From Lysobacterales bacterium (GTDB lineage: Bacteria; Pseudomonadota; Gammaproteobacteria; Xanthomonadales; Rhodanobacteraceae): a DNA stretch of 64,000 nucleotides. Of this stretch, positions 28,984-38,667 are shown one piece after another. The notes under the pieces were generated by a model. That model saw only the letters and a list, made by a program, of their open reading frames with translations. It searched no databases and was not told where the DNA came from. The DNA lies in NCBI GenBank assembly GCA_016707485.1, contig JADJHN010000001.1:124001-188000 (forward strand), in the 5' to 3' direction. The translations under genes were made by a program, and so were the position numbers. How positions within the stretch are numbered: the first letter of the stretch is position 1; each line of letters opens with the position of its first letter.

Positions 28984-30144
28984 TCAGCGCAAGCCGGTCT
29001 CGTTGCGAGCGATGACGATACGCTGGATCTCGCTGGTGCCTTCGTAGATCTCGGTGATCTTTGCATCGCGGAAGTAGCGTTCCAGCGGCATTTCCTTCGA
29101 GTAACCCATGCCGCCATGGATCTGCACGGCCTGATGGGTGATCCACATGGCCGCCTCGGAGGCATACAACTTGGCCACCGCCGCCTCGGTGCTGAAGCGC
29201 CCACCAGTGCGCTCGGCTTCGCCCTTGGCGAACGCCGCACGCAAGGTCAGCATCTGCGCCGCGTCCAAGCGGCACTTCATGTCGGCAATCTTGGCCTGGA
29301 TCATCTGGAAGGAACCAATGGCATGGCCAAACGCCTTGCGCTCCCTGACGTAGGCGATGCTGGCCTCATAGGCGGCACGGCACAGGCCGACCGCCTGCGA
29401 GGCAATGCCGATGCGACCCGCGTCAAGTACGCCCATGGCAATGCCGAAACCCTTGCCCTGCGCACCGAGCATGTCGGCGGCCGGGCAGACGTAATCATGG
29501 AACTCGATTTCGCAGGTTGCCGAGGCGCGGATGCCCAGCTTCGGCTCGATCTTGCCGGCGTGGAACCCGGGGCGACGGGTATCGATGATGAAGGCCGAAA
29601 TGCCCTTGGCCCCGATCCCCGGCGTGGTGATGGCGAAGAGGATGATGTAGCGGGCCACCGAACCCGAGGTGATCCAGCTCTTCTTGCCATTGATGACCCA
29701 GTCGCCATCCGCATTCCTGGTCGCCTGAGTGTGCATCGCGGAGGCATCCGAACCCGATTGCGGTTCGGTCAGCGCATAGGCGCCGATGCACTCGCCGGTG
29801 GCGATCGCGCGCACGTATTTCTGCTTCTGCTCCTCGCTGCCATGCTGCAGGATGCCGTTGCAATACAGCGAATTGTTGACCGACATGATCGTCGAGGTTG
29901 CCGTGTCGGCGGCACCGATCTCGATCATGGCCAAGGCATAGGCAACCGTGTCCAGTCCGGCGCCGCCGTATTCCTCGGGCACCTCGATGCCCATCAGCCC
30001 GAGCTGGCCCATCTCGCGGATGTTCTCCAGCGGAAAGGTGCCCGATGCATCGAGTTCGGCGGCGACCGGGGCAATGCGCTTCTGCGCGAAATCGCGGGCA
30101 ATGGCCTGGATCGTGAGCTGGTCGTCGCTGAGACGGAAATCCAT
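28984..30144 (-). CDS. Acyl-CoA dehydrogenase (short/branched-chain type)
   Basis: The product is a 386-residue FAD flavoenzyme that introduces the trans-2 double bond into an acyl-CoA. It has YALTEPQSGSDASAM near the flavin, the middle beta-domain WITSGSVARYIILFA, and the catalytic base E368 in EIYEGTSEIQR, the position found in short-chain and butyryl-CoA dehydrogenases. The start has AAGGA 6 nt upstream. It stands alone between two convergent or divergent neighbours, so the context gives no substrate. Butyryl-CoA or 2-methyl-branched acyl-CoA are the likely ranges. Confidence 0.9.
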   Translation of the reverse strand: MDFRLSDDQLTIQAIARDFAQKRIAPVAAELDASGTFPLENIREMGQLGLMGIEVPEEYGGAGLDTVAYALAMIEIGAADTATSTIMSVNNSLYCNGILQHGSEEQKQKYVRAIATGECIGAYALTEPQSGSDASAMHTQATRNADGDWVINGKKSWITSGSVARYIILFAITTPGIGAKGISAFIIDTRRPGFHAGKIEPKLGIRASATCEIEFHDYVCPAADMLGAQGKGFGIAMGVLDAGRIGIASQAVGLCRAAYEASIAYVRERKAFGHAIGSFQMIQAKIADMKCRLDAAQMLTLRAAFAKGEAERTGGRFSTEAAVAKLYASEAAMWITHQAVQIHGGMGYSKEMPLERYFRDAKITEIYEGTSEIQRIVIARNETGLR

Positions 30145-30265
30145 GGGTATTCCTTGAGCCGAAATCCGACATTCTAGCCTGACCGGGCCGGCTGACTTTC
30201 GTCACGGGCATTGTCGGGCGGGATGGCCTAGGCTTGCAGGTTCCACCGATGCCGGATATTCGACG

Positions 30266-32440
30266 ATGAGCTTTCGCCTGACCTTGAGCGCCGCCCTGGC
30301 CGTTTCCCTTGGTGCCATGGCACCCGTGTACGCCGCCGATGGCGATCCCCCCGCCGAGGCGAAGGCGGTCGAGGCCGCCCAGTCGAAGGCGGTAAATCCG
30401 TTTCTTGCACCGAGTCCGCTGCCCTATCAATTCCCGCAGTTCGACAAGATCCGCAACGAGGACTATCGACCGGCCTTCGAACAGGGCATGGCCGAAGGTC
30501 GCCGGGAAATCGAGGCAATCGCCAACAATCCGGACCCTGCCAGTTTCGACAACACCATCGTGGCGATGGAGCGCGCCGAACAGTTGCTGACCCGTGTTTC
30601 GCGCGTGTTTTTCGCGCAGGCCGGTACCAACACCAATGACGAGATGCAGAAGATCCAGACCGAGCTGGCGCCAAAGCTCTCCGCGCACAATGACCAGACC
30701 GTGCTCAACGGCAAGTTGTTTGCCCGCGTCAAGGCAGTCTACGACGCGCGCGACTCGCTCGGCCTCGACGCCGAATCGAAGCGCCTGGTCGAGCGTTACC
30801 ACACCGATTTCGTGCGTGCCGGTGCCAAGCTCTCCGATGCCGACAAGACCAGGCTGAAGGCGATGAATGCCGAGCTGGCCAGCCTGTCGACCCGCTTCAG
30901 CCAGAACCTGCTCAAGGAAACCAATGCCTCGGCCATCGTTGTCGACAAGCGCGAGCAGCTCAAGGGCCTTGCCGATGACGCCATAGCCGCTGCCGGTGAA
31001 GCGGCGAAGAAGCGCGAGCTCGAAGGCAAGTTCGTCATCCCGCTGATGAACACCAGCGGACAACCTGCCCTGGCTTCGCTGGAAGATCGCACGCTGCGCC
31101 AGCGCATCATGCAGGCCTCGTTGAACCGCTCCAGCCACGGTGGCGAATTCGACAACCGAGCGATCATCGCCTCGGTGGTCAAGCTGCGCGCCGAACGCGC
31201 GGCCCTGCTCGGCTATGCCAACCATGCCGCCTATGTGCTCGAGGATGAAACCGCCGGCAGCATCGATGCCGTCAACAAGCTGCTCGGCCAGTTGGCACCG
31301 CCGGCGGTTGCCAATGCCCAGGCCGAAGCCACCGACATCCAGCAGGTGATCGACAAGGAAGGCGGCAAGTTCAAGGTGTCGGCCGCCGACTGGGCCTACT
31401 ACACGGAAAAGGTGCGCAAGGAGAAATTCGATCTCGATGCCGAGCAGTTGCGCCCGTATTTCGAGATGAACAACGTGATCGAGAACGGCGTGTTCTTCGC
31501 CGCGCACAAGCTGTACGGATTGAGCTTCAAGGAACGCAAGGACCTGCCAGTCTACCTGCCGGACATCCGCGTGTTCGAGGTGTTCGAGGAAAACGGCGAC
31601 GCGCTGGCCCTGTTCATCGTCGACTACTACGCGCGCAGCAACAAGCGTGGCGGTGCCTGGGCGAATGCCTACGTCGCGCAATCCGGATTGTTCGGCACCA
31701 AGCCGGTCATCGCCAATCAACTGAACATCCCGAAACCGCCGGAAGGCGAGCCGACCCTGATGACCTACGACGAGGTCAACACCGCCTTTCACGAATTCGG
31801 CCACGCCCTGCACGGCATGTTCTCGAACGTGAAATACCCGCGTTTCTCGGGCACTTCGGTGCCGCGCGACTTTGTCGAATATCCCTCCCAGGTCAACGAA
31901 ATGTGGATGACCTGGCCGGAAATCCTCGGCAACTATGCCAAGCACTACAAGACCGGAGAACCGCTGCCGCAGGCCCTGCTCGACAAGGTCAAGGCATCCG
32001 AGAAATTCAACCAGGGCTTTGCCACCACCGAATACCTCGGCGCTGCGCTGCTCGACCAGGCCTGGCACCAGATCACCGCCAGGCAGGTCCCTGATGCCGA
32101 CGGCGTGCTCGCCTTCGAAGCGGCCGCGCTGAAGAAGGCCGGCGTCGACTTCGCACCCGTGCCGCCGCGTTACCGGACTACGTATTTCTCGCACATCATG
32201 GGCGGCTACTCGGCCGGTTATTACGCCTACATCTGGAGCGAAGTGCTGGATGCCGACAGCGTCGAATGGTTCAAGGCGAATGGCGGACTCACCCGCAAGA
32301 ACGGCGATCACTTCCGCAAGACCCTGCTCTCGCGCGGCGGCTCGGAAGATGCCATGGTCCTGTTCAAGGAATTCAGCGGCGGCGAACCCTACGTGCAGCC
32401 CTTGCTGGAGCGCCGCGGCCTGACCGCAACCAAGAAGTAA
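30266..32440 (+). CDS. dcp: Peptidyl-dipeptidase Dcp-like M3 metallopeptidase, exported
   Basis: This 724-residue zinc peptidase of family M3 should release C-terminal dipeptides from oligopeptides. The zinc motif HEFGH is at 509-513 (FHEFGHALHGM), with the third ligand in the following NEMW segment, as known for the family. A signal peptide (about 1-23, ending VYA-AD) places it in the periplasm. The Dcp-like opening NPFLAPSPLPYQFPQFDKI is present. It differs from oligopeptidase A in this leader and in the FSGTSVPRDFVEYPSQ loop. It would complement the secreted subtilase in peptide digestion. Confidence 0.92.
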   Translation: MSFRLTLSAALAVSLGAMAPVYAADGDPPAEAKAVEAAQSKAVNPFLAPSPLPYQFPQFDKIRNEDYRPAFEQGMAEGRREIEAIANNPDPASFDNTIVAMERAEQLLTRVSRVFFAQAGTNTNDEMQKIQTELAPKLSAHNDQTVLNGKLFARVKAVYDARDSLGLDAESKRLVERYHTDFVRAGAKLSDADKTRLKAMNAELASLSTRFSQNLLKETNASAIVVDKREQLKGLADDAIAAAGEAAKKRELEGKFVIPLMNTSGQPALASLEDRTLRQRIMQASLNRSSHGGEFDNRAIIASVVKLRAERAALLGYANHAAYVLEDETAGSIDAVNKLLGQLAPPAVANAQAEATDIQQVIDKEGGKFKVSAADWAYYTEKVRKEKFDLDAEQLRPYFEMNNVIENGVFFAAHKLYGLSFKERKDLPVYLPDIRVFEVFEENGDALALFIVDYYARSNKRGGAWANAYVAQSGLFGTKPVIANQLNIPKPPEGEPTLMTYDEVNTAFHEFGHALHGMFSNVKYPRFSGTSVPRDFVEYPSQVNEMWMTWPEILGNYAKHYKTGEPLPQALLDKVKASEKFNQGFATTEYLGAALLDQAWHQITARQVPDADGVLAFEAAALKKAGVDFAPVPPRYRTTYFSHIMGGYSAGYYAYIWSEVLDADSVEWFKANGGLTRKNGDHFRKTLLSRGGSEDAMVLFKEFSGGEPYVQPLLERRGLTATKK

Positions 32441-32448
32441 AAGCGAGC

Positions 32449-32477
32449 GGGTCGCCGTCCCGCCGCGACGGCGACCC
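32449..32477 (+). terminator. Strong GC hairpin after dcp
   Basis: A perfect 11-bp stem (GGGTCGCCGTC and GACGGCGACCC) with a 7-nt loop starts 9 nt after the dcp stop. It is very stable but lacks a U-tract, and is the probable 3' end of the dcp transcript. Confidence 0.55.
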
Positions 32478-32549
32478 CTGATTGCTCCGAGCGGTGCAAG
32501 GCAGGCCGGCGACTTCCGCAATTCCCAGGCAAGCGACTAAGCTCGGCAT

Positions 32550-34058
32550 ATGGGCAATCCACTGAAACTGGCAAATCTGATTGGCGGCCAGCCGGCCAAT
32601 CCCGGGGGCGATCGCTGGCTGGACGTGTTCGAGCCCGCCAGCGGACAAGTCTTCGCCCGGTGCCCCGCTTCGAGCCGCGACGATGTCGAACGCGCCGTCG
32701 CCGCGGCACGGCAGGCTGCTCCAGCGTGGGCGGCCACTTCGCTTGAGGAACGCGCGCGCCTGCTGCAGCGCCTTGCCGATCTGGTCGAGGCTGAACTCGA
32801 ATCCCTGGCCGCGCTCGAATCGCAGGACAACGGCAAACCGGTCGCCCTCGCCCGACAGGTCGACATACCCCGCGCGGTCGCCAACCTGCGCTTCTTCGCC
32901 GCCGCCATCACGCAATGGCCGAGCGAGGCGCATGCCGGCAATCCGCAAACGCTCAACATCACCTTGCGCCAGCCGCTGGGCGTGGTCGGCTGCATCTCGC
33001 CGTGGAATCTGCCGCTTTATCTGTTCACCTGGAAGATCGCACCGGCACTGGCCGCCGGCAACACGGTGGTCGCCAAGCCTTCGGAAATCACTCCCTGCAG
33101 CGCCGCCCGGCTCGGTGAATTGAGCATCGTCGCGGGCTTCCCGGCTGGCGTGCTCAATATCGTCCATGGCGAAGGGCCTGCGGTCGGCCAGGCGATCGTC
33201 GAGCACCGTGAGGTCAAGGCCGTGTCCTTCACCGGCAGCACGCGAACCGGGGCCGCCATCGCGACCACGGCGGCACCCATGTTCAAGAAGCTTTCGCTGG
33301 AAATGGGCGGCAAGAATCCGGCCATCGTCTTTGCCGATTTCGACTTCAGCGATGCCAACCTGGCTGCCATTGTGCGCTCGGGCTTCGCCAACCAGGGCGA
33401 GATCTGCCTGTGCGGCTCGCGCCTGCTGGTGCAACGCTCGATTCTCGAGCCGTTCCGCGAGCGCTACCTCGCTGCAGTGAAGGCGCTGCAGGTGGGGGAT
33501 CCGCGCGAATCGTCAAGCCAGCTTGGCGCAATGGTTTCGCGGGCGCATTTCGACAAGGTCATGGCAGCGATTGCCACGGCCCGCGACGAGGGCGGGCAGA
33601 TCGCCTGTGGTGGCCACGCCCTGGATATTGGCGGTCGCTGCGCCAATGGCTGGTTCATCGCCCCGACCGTGATCGAAGGCCTGCCCTCGCGCAGCCGCAC
33701 CAATCAGGAGGAGATCTTCGGCCCGGTGGTCAGCCTGATTCCGTTCGACGACGAAGACGATGCCATTCGCATCGCCAACGACACCGATTACGGCCTCGCC
33801 GCCTCGCTGTGGACCCGCGACCTGGATCGCGCCCACCGCGTCGCGGCTCAGCTCGAGTTCGGCATCGTCTGGGTCAACTGCTGGATGTCGCGCGACTTGC
33901 GCACGCCCTTCGGCGGGGTGAAAAATTCCGGCATCGGTCGCGAAGGTGGCGTCGAAGCCCTGCGCTTCTTCAGCGAGCCGAAAAACATCTGCATCGAGTT
34001 CACATCCGGCACCAGCGACAAAACCGGCAAATCCCGGGAAATCGGAGGCATTCGATGA
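32550..34058 (+). CDS. Aldehyde dehydrogenase, probable 2-aminomuconate-6-semialdehyde dehydrogenase (ALDH8-like)
   Basis: The 502-residue NAD-dependent enzyme has the catalytic C286 in NQGEICLCGSR and the base E251 in LEMGGKNPAIV. The N-x-GEICLC-SR form, the CWMSRDLRTPFGGVKNSGIGREGG end and a neighbouring RidA-type deaminase indicate 2-aminomuconate or 2-hydroxymuconate semialdehyde dehydrogenase. These act after ACMS decarboxylase in the kynurenine route of tryptophan breakdown. The stop overlaps the next gene by 4 nt. 2-hydroxymuconate semialdehyde dehydrogenase is the main alternative, and the deaminase two genes downstream favours the amino form. Confidence 0.82.
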   Translation: MGNPLKLANLIGGQPANPGGDRWLDVFEPASGQVFARCPASSRDDVERAVAAARQAAPAWAATSLEERARLLQRLADLVEAELESLAALESQDNGKPVALARQVDIPRAVANLRFFAAAITQWPSEAHAGNPQTLNITLRQPLGVVGCISPWNLPLYLFTWKIAPALAAGNTVVAKPSEITPCSAARLGELSIVAGFPAGVLNIVHGEGPAVGQAIVEHREVKAVSFTGSTRTGAAIATTAAPMFKKLSLEMGGKNPAIVFADFDFSDANLAAIVRSGFANQGEICLCGSRLLVQRSILEPFRERYLAAVKALQVGDPRESSSQLGAMVSRAHFDKVMAAIATARDEGGQIACGGHALDIGGRCANGWFIAPTVIEGLPSRSRTNQEEIFGPVVSLIPFDDEDDAIRIANDTDYGLAASLWTRDLDRAHRVAAQLEFGIVWVNCWMSRDLRTPFGGVKNSGIGREGGVEALRFFSEPKNICIEFTSGTSDKTGKSREIGGIR

Positions 34059-35437
34059 ATCGTTCCAACATACTCGCCAAGCGCAGGCATCTGGCCGCGA
34101 TCCTCGTCGGCGCACTGGCCATTCCGTCCTTCTGCCAGGCCATCGAACCACCCGCAACCGGCAGTGCCAACGTGCATCAGCAAAAGGCTGCCGTTGCCCA
34201 GTCGGAGCAGATAATGGCCAAGGCGCAAGGGCGCAACGGCCTGCTTTCGCAATACCTGTTCATGCGCGATGCGTATGCCAACAGCACGGATGTCGCCTTT
34301 CGCCTGATCTTCAACCAGTACCTGAGCTGGTATCAGACCTGGGTTGGCGACTACGCCGGTGCACGCAGCAGTTTTTCGATCACCCAGCATGCCGCCAGGG
34401 ATGATGCCGCATCGCCATTGCAGGGTACGCAATGGCATGCGCAGCCTGCGGTGGAGGCGATTGCCATGCTCGCCCGCGACCGCAAGGCCGTCTTCTTCAA
34501 CGAAAACCACAGCAATGCGTTGACGCGCACGCTGACCGTGCAGATGCTGGCACCGCTGCGCGAACAAGGCTTCGACACCTTTGCCGCCGAAACCCTCTAC
34601 CAATCCGACATGCCCGCCCTGGCAAAGCGTGGTTACGCGATTTCGGCCACGGGTTTCTATACCGAGGAACCAGTCTATGCGGACATGGTTCGGGAGGCGC
34701 TGCGGCTGGGCTACCGCGTCGTCGCCTACGAGGCGCTGTCCAATGCAATCGGTGACGCCCGCGAGGCCGAGCAGGCGCGCAACCTGGTCCGTGATGTCTA
34801 CGCCGAGCATCCGCAAGCACGCCTGGTCGTCAACGCAGGTTATGCGCACATCCAGGAAAAAGGGAAATATCTCGGCGGCGCGGCCATGGCCCAGCATTTC
34901 GCGCGACTCAGCGGCTTCGACCCGTTGACGATCGAGCAGACCATGATGATCCCGCATGAATTGCCCAGCAGCGACCATCCCTGGTACAGCGAGGTGATCG
35001 GCAAGCTTGCGCCGAAGCAGCCCATCGTCTTCGTCAATGGCAAGGGCGAATCCTGGTCGTTGAAGGACGCCTACGACCTCAGCGTGTTCTTTCCGATGGA
35101 AGTCCTGCAGCGCGGTCGCCCGACCTGGCTGGCCATGGGTGATCTGCGCATGCCCTTCCAGGTCAGTGGCCGCATCTGTGACCTGGATTACCCATGTCTG
35201 GTCGAAGCCCGCCATGCCGGCGATCCCGACCAGGCGATACCGGCAGATCGCTACGTGATCGAGTTCAAGGGGCGCATTGCCGGCTACGGCGACATACTGC
35301 GCAACAGCACCGATCCGTATCCGATTGCCGAACTCTGGTTGCGCCCGGGCAAATACGAAATCCTCGCGCGTGACCGCTCCAATGTCATCCATCATCGGCA
35401 ATCGATTGTCGTCGGCAAGAACAAGCCAGGCCCATGA
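34055..35437 (+). CDS. Exported ChaN/Tiki-like (erythromycin-esterase-like fold) protein
   Basis: This 460-residue protein has an N-terminal signal peptide (about 1-30, AILVGALAIPSFCQA). Its central domain reads AVFFNENHSNALTRTL ... GFDTFAAETLY, which fits the GExH-type motif of ChaN/Tiki or EreA-like folds, here as NENH. Further blocks are LGYRVVAYEAL, and the ARLVVNAGYAHIQEKG segment. The C-terminal ~100 residues form a separate domain. ATG at 34055 has CGGAGG upstream and overlaps the ALDH stop (ATGA). Its own stop overlaps the RidA gene in the same way. It sits between two cytoplasmic catabolic genes although it should be periplasmic. The function is unknown, and the fold call is moderate. 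Confidence 0.65.
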   Translation: MNRSNILAKRRHLAAILVGALAIPSFCQAIEPPATGSANVHQQKAAVAQSEQIMAKAQGRNGLLSQYLFMRDAYANSTDVAFRLIFNQYLSWYQTWVGDYAGARSSFSITQHAARDDAASPLQGTQWHAQPAVEAIAMLARDRKAVFFNENHSNALTRTLTVQMLAPLREQGFDTFAAETLYQSDMPALAKRGYAISATGFYTEEPVYADMVREALRLGYRVVAYEALSNAIGDAREAEQARNLVRDVYAEHPQARLVVNAGYAHIQEKGKYLGGAAMAQHFARLSGFDPLTIEQTMMIPHELPSSDHPWYSEVIGKLAPKQPIVFVNGKGESWSLKDAYDLSVFFPMEVLQRGRPTWLAMGDLRMPFQVSGRICDLDYPCLVEARHAGDPDQAIPADRYVIEFKGRIAGYGDILRNSTDPYPIAELWLRPGKYEILARDRSNVIHHRQSIVVGKNKPGP

Positions 35438-35856
35438 ACGACATCGTCCATGCCAAAGGTGCGCCCAAGGCGGTCGGTGCGTATCCGCATGCGCGCCGGG
35501 TCGGCAATCTCCTCTTCCTGTCCGGGGTTGGCCCGCGCAATCCGCAGGACAACTCGATTCCGGGCAATGTGCACGATGCCGGCGGCAAGCTCGTCGATTA
35601 CGACATCGAGGCCCAGTGCCACCAGGTTTTCGCCAATGTCCGCGCCGTGCTCGAAGCCAGCGGCGCGCGCTGGCAGGATCTGCTCGATGTCACCGTCTTT
35701 CTGACCGACATGCAGCGTGATTTTGCGACCTACAACCGCATCTACGGCGAATACTTCAGCGATGCCCAGCCCTGCCGCACCACGCTTGGCATCACCGCCC
35801 TGCCCACTCCGATCGCGATCGAGCTGAAATGCATCGCGGTCATCGCCGACGGTTGA
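35434..35856 (+). CDS. RidA-family 2-aminomuconate deaminase (probable)
   Basis: This 140-residue RidA/YjgF-family protein has the family blocks AVGAYPHARRVGNLLFLSG and NVRAVLEASGARWQDLLDVTVFLTDM. The C-terminal LPTPIAIELKCIAV matches the form seen in 2-aminomuconate deaminases (AmnD/NbaF type), which release ammonia from 2-aminomuconate. The position directly after a probable aminomuconate-semialdehyde dehydrogenase supports this over a generic imine deaminase. The start overlaps the previous stop by 4 nt. Together the operon would carry two consecutive steps of the lower kynurenine pathway. Confidence 0.8.
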   Translation: MNDIVHAKGAPKAVGAYPHARRVGNLLFLSGVGPRNPQDNSIPGNVHDAGGKLVDYDIEAQCHQVFANVRAVLEASGARWQDLLDVTVFLTDMQRDFATYNRIYGEYFSDAQPCRTTLGITALPTPIAIELKCIAVIADG

Positions 35857-36042
35857 AGCTGTCCTGACCGCGCGCAACCCGGTCACATCCCGCCGAGGCG
35901 CTGCCGATTCGGGCAATTCCGCCGCATGCCCGCCTGCGGCACGTGCCTTGGCACTGGCCTGTTGACAGGAACCGCGGATCATCGCCGCACGCTGATCCCG
36001 CGGCACGCGGAGCCCGGCGGTTTCGCGCTCGCCCGCCCCGGA

Positions 36043-38667
36043 TCAGTTCAGCGGCGGCGCCTCGCCGTTGATCCACAAGTTCGAACTGAAGGTTCCGGCA
36101 TTGTCCAGCAAGGGATTGTCTGCATGATTGCGGAATCGCCACGCCCACGGATCGACACCCTGTGGTGCCATCCATCCCCACGGATCGAAGGCCGCGACGC
36201 TGGCATCGCGATCATGCTGGCCTCCTTCGAAACGAAACTCGAAGGCACTGCGAAACGATAGGTTGCGATGGCGAATCACCGATAGATGCAGATGCTCGCC
36301 GGTTGAAGCCCCTGTGGTGCCGACGCGTCCGATGACGGTGCCTGCACTGACCGCATCGCCGCGCCGCACGGCCGTATCCTGCATGTGCGCGTAATAGGTG
36401 GTGAAGATTTCCGCATAGCGTCCGGCGCCGACCTGATGGCGCACGAATACCTCACGCTGCCACGGATCCATGCCCGCCGGCGCATAATTCGGAACATGCC
36501 GCGGAACGGCCATGGCGACACGCCCGGTGGCGGTCGAGGCCACGTAACGCGAGCTGGTCACATCGATGTCCATGGCCGGCTCGTTGACCCCGGAATTGTC
36601 GTAGTTGCACGTCGAGGGCACTGCATTCGGGTTGCCGATACTGCGCTGGCGACCGCGATTGTCGATGGCACAGGCATCAAAGGGCCCCGCCGTCTGTCCG
36701 AATTCGGTGACGTCAACAGGAATGTTGTAAGGATCATGATTGAACGACTGCGTATTGCCGATCCCGGAATGCGTGCCGGTATAAGGACGCGAGAAGATCG
36801 GCAACTCGCCAGGCGTCGCCGTGAACACGCAATTGGTACGAGCCGCCGCGTCGGCAAAGGCCTGGTCGAACGGCTGGGTTCCATTGCCACCGCGCAAGGT
36901 GATGAAATTTCCGCTGCAGACACCGATCACCCAGTTCAACCCCGACAACGAATACATGCCGGAGCGTTCGATGATTGCGGTCGGGTTGCTGTCGAGGAAC
37001 ACCTGGCAGGGATCGCTGCCCGATCCTTGCGGCAGCAATCCGAAGCCACCGCCTGTGGCATTGCGCACGCTGCAGTAGTTGCCATAACCGATCGGCGTTG
37101 CCATGGTTGGCGTTGCTGATGGCGATGGCGGAAGACCGTCGAAATCGAAATCGGCGCCGAACAGTTGTTCACCGGTGATGGCGGCGACCACCGGCGCGAT
37201 CGGTCCGGGCTCGTTCAAGTTGCCATCGCCGTCATGATCGAAGACAAACGTCGGGTAGCGCTGGCGATCGGCCAGGAACAATGGATTGCCGTGATACCAG
37301 GTGGCATCGACGATGTCCTCGACAACGCGGCGGCGACTGGAATCGCTGACGTTCCCCTGTGTCACCTCGGCCAGGGTGTGGAACTGGATTCCGTCAGTCG
37401 AATAGGCGCTGGCACCGGATTCGACCACGCTGCCATCGGCCTCCATGCGCAGGGTCACTGCATCGCTCGCACCATAAGTCTGGGCATCGGCATCGCTGTT
37501 GTCGTGCGTTCCCAGCACGTAGAAGCTGCCATCGTCGCGCATCAAAAGGCGTCGCACATGGGTACCTCCCGGTTCGCGCGGCGCGTTGCTGCCGTAGCTG
37601 GAGAAGCGGAATGCCTTGCGGCCATCCCCATCGAACGCGGGATCCAGCGTCCCGGTGTTGCCGCGAACGGCGAGGACACATCCCGACGGTTCCAGATTCG
37701 CGGAAAACGCCAGGCTGCATGCCACCATCAGGCGATTGCGACCGCTATCCCAGGCAATGTCGGTCAGGTAGGGCGTTGCGGCAAGCGCACTGCCATCGTC
37801 GATGATCAAGCGACCCTGGTTGGCGAAACTGCCGACAAAGCTGCCGGCGGAGTTCAAGCGGGTCAACCCATAGGCTTCGTTTCCGGCCGAATCGGTGATG
37901 ATGCCACCCGCAACGATGTCGCCATTCGGCAAGACCACCATGCGCGAGCAGCTGTCATTGCGCTCGCCGTCCACGTTGAAATCCACTTCGACGTAGCCGT
38001 TGCCGCTGAATGTCGTATCCAGCGTACCGCTCGAGGTGACGCGCAGGATCATCATGTTGCGGCTGCCACCCCGCTCAACCCAGCCGCAGGCGAGAATGGA
38101 ACTGCCAACCGCGAGCACGTGGTTCAGGCGCGACTGCAGGCCGAGGAAAGGCACGAGATTCTTCAGGGCGAGTTTCCCGTCCGAGGAAAAACCCGTGTCG
38201 TAGGCCCCACTGGCGGTAAGCCGCACCAGGAAACCGCTGAGCCCGGTCGTCGATGCACCCCAGCCGGAAACCACGGCGCGGTTGCCGGAATCGACATCGA
38301 TGGCCGTACACAGATCGACGTTGCTGCTACCCATGTCGGCGGCCACACGCCGCGTCCCTTCGAGTTCATCCCCGCCGGTGTAGCTCATGTCGAGCAGGCG
38401 CGCATTGTTCAGGTGCCGCGTCACCCCACAGTCGACATTGGTGTTTCCGGTTTCACGCCATTCGTTGAGGACGAGCACCCTTTGCTGCCGGTCGACGGCG
38501 ATGCCGTACGCGTTCTGGCTGCTCAGGTGCTCACGGGTGATGTTGAGGAACACACCGCTGGAGCGATCGGGCCCGAACGAGTCCCAGGTGGCACCCGTTC
38601 CTGCCTGGCCGTGCACCGCATCCGTGGCGGCCAATGCCAACAGTGCTGCCAGATAGCGAATATTCAT
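36043..38667 (-). CDS. Large secreted protein with delta-60 repeats and C-terminal M23 peptidase-like domain
   Basis: The 874-residue product has a signal peptide (about 1-21, ending VHGQ). The N-terminal half (about 25-490) carries delta-60-type repeats such as LDTTFSGNGYVEVDF and LDPAFDGDGRKAF, which form beta-propeller-like structures. A junction near residue 505 reads LFGADFDFDG and is followed by a Pro/Ser/Thr-rich linker. The C-terminal domain (about 680-874) is M23-like, with YAHM and GEHLHLSV, the latter two being the usual later metal/catalytic His motifs. At the position of the first H-x3-D zinc ligand the sequence is E-x3-D (NEPAMDID), so activity is uncertain. It is likely extracellular or outer-membrane associated. 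Confidence 0.78.
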   Translation of the reverse strand: MNIRYLAALLALAATDAVHGQAGTGATWDSFGPDRSSGVFLNITREHLSSQNAYGIAVDRQQRVLVLNEWRETGNTNVDCGVTRHLNNARLLDMSYTGGDELEGTRRVAADMGSSNVDLCTAIDVDSGNRAVVSGWGASTTGLSGFLVRLTASGAYDTGFSSDGKLALKNLVPFLGLQSRLNHVLAVGSSILACGWVERGGSRNMMILRVTSSGTLDTTFSGNGYVEVDFNVDGERNDSCSRMVVLPNGDIVAGGIITDSAGNEAYGLTRLNSAGSFVGSFANQGRLIIDDGSALAATPYLTDIAWDSGRNRLMVACSLAFSANLEPSGCVLAVRGNTGTLDPAFDGDGRKAFRFSSYGSNAPREPGGTHVRRLLMRDDGSFYVLGTHDNSDADAQTYGASDAVTLRMEADGSVVESGASAYSTDGIQFHTLAEVTQGNVSDSSRRRVVEDIVDATWYHGNPLFLADRQRYPTFVFDHDGDGNLNEPGPIAPVVAAITGEQLFGADFDFDGLPPSPSATPTMATPIGYGNYCSVRNATGGGFGLLPQGSGSDPCQVFLDSNPTAIIERSGMYSLSGLNWVIGVCSGNFITLRGGNGTQPFDQAFADAAARTNCVFTATPGELPIFSRPYTGTHSGIGNTQSFNHDPYNIPVDVTEFGQTAGPFDACAIDNRGRQRSIGNPNAVPSTCNYDNSGVNEPAMDIDVTSSRYVASTATGRVAMAVPRHVPNYAPAGMDPWQREVFVRHQVGAGRYAEIFTTYYAHMQDTAVRRGDAVSAGTVIGRVGTTGASTGEHLHLSVIRHRNLSFRSAFEFRFEGGQHDRDASVAAFDPWGWMAPQGVDPWAWRFRNHADNPLLDNAGTFSSNLWINGEAPPLN

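Noticed and set aside
29495..32521. 1008-codon open frame on the minus strand opposite dcp and the acyl-CoA dehydrogenase
   Set aside because: It is antisense to a full-length M3 peptidase with an intact HEFGH motif, and its translation shows no domain. Long antisense frames are expected at this GC content.
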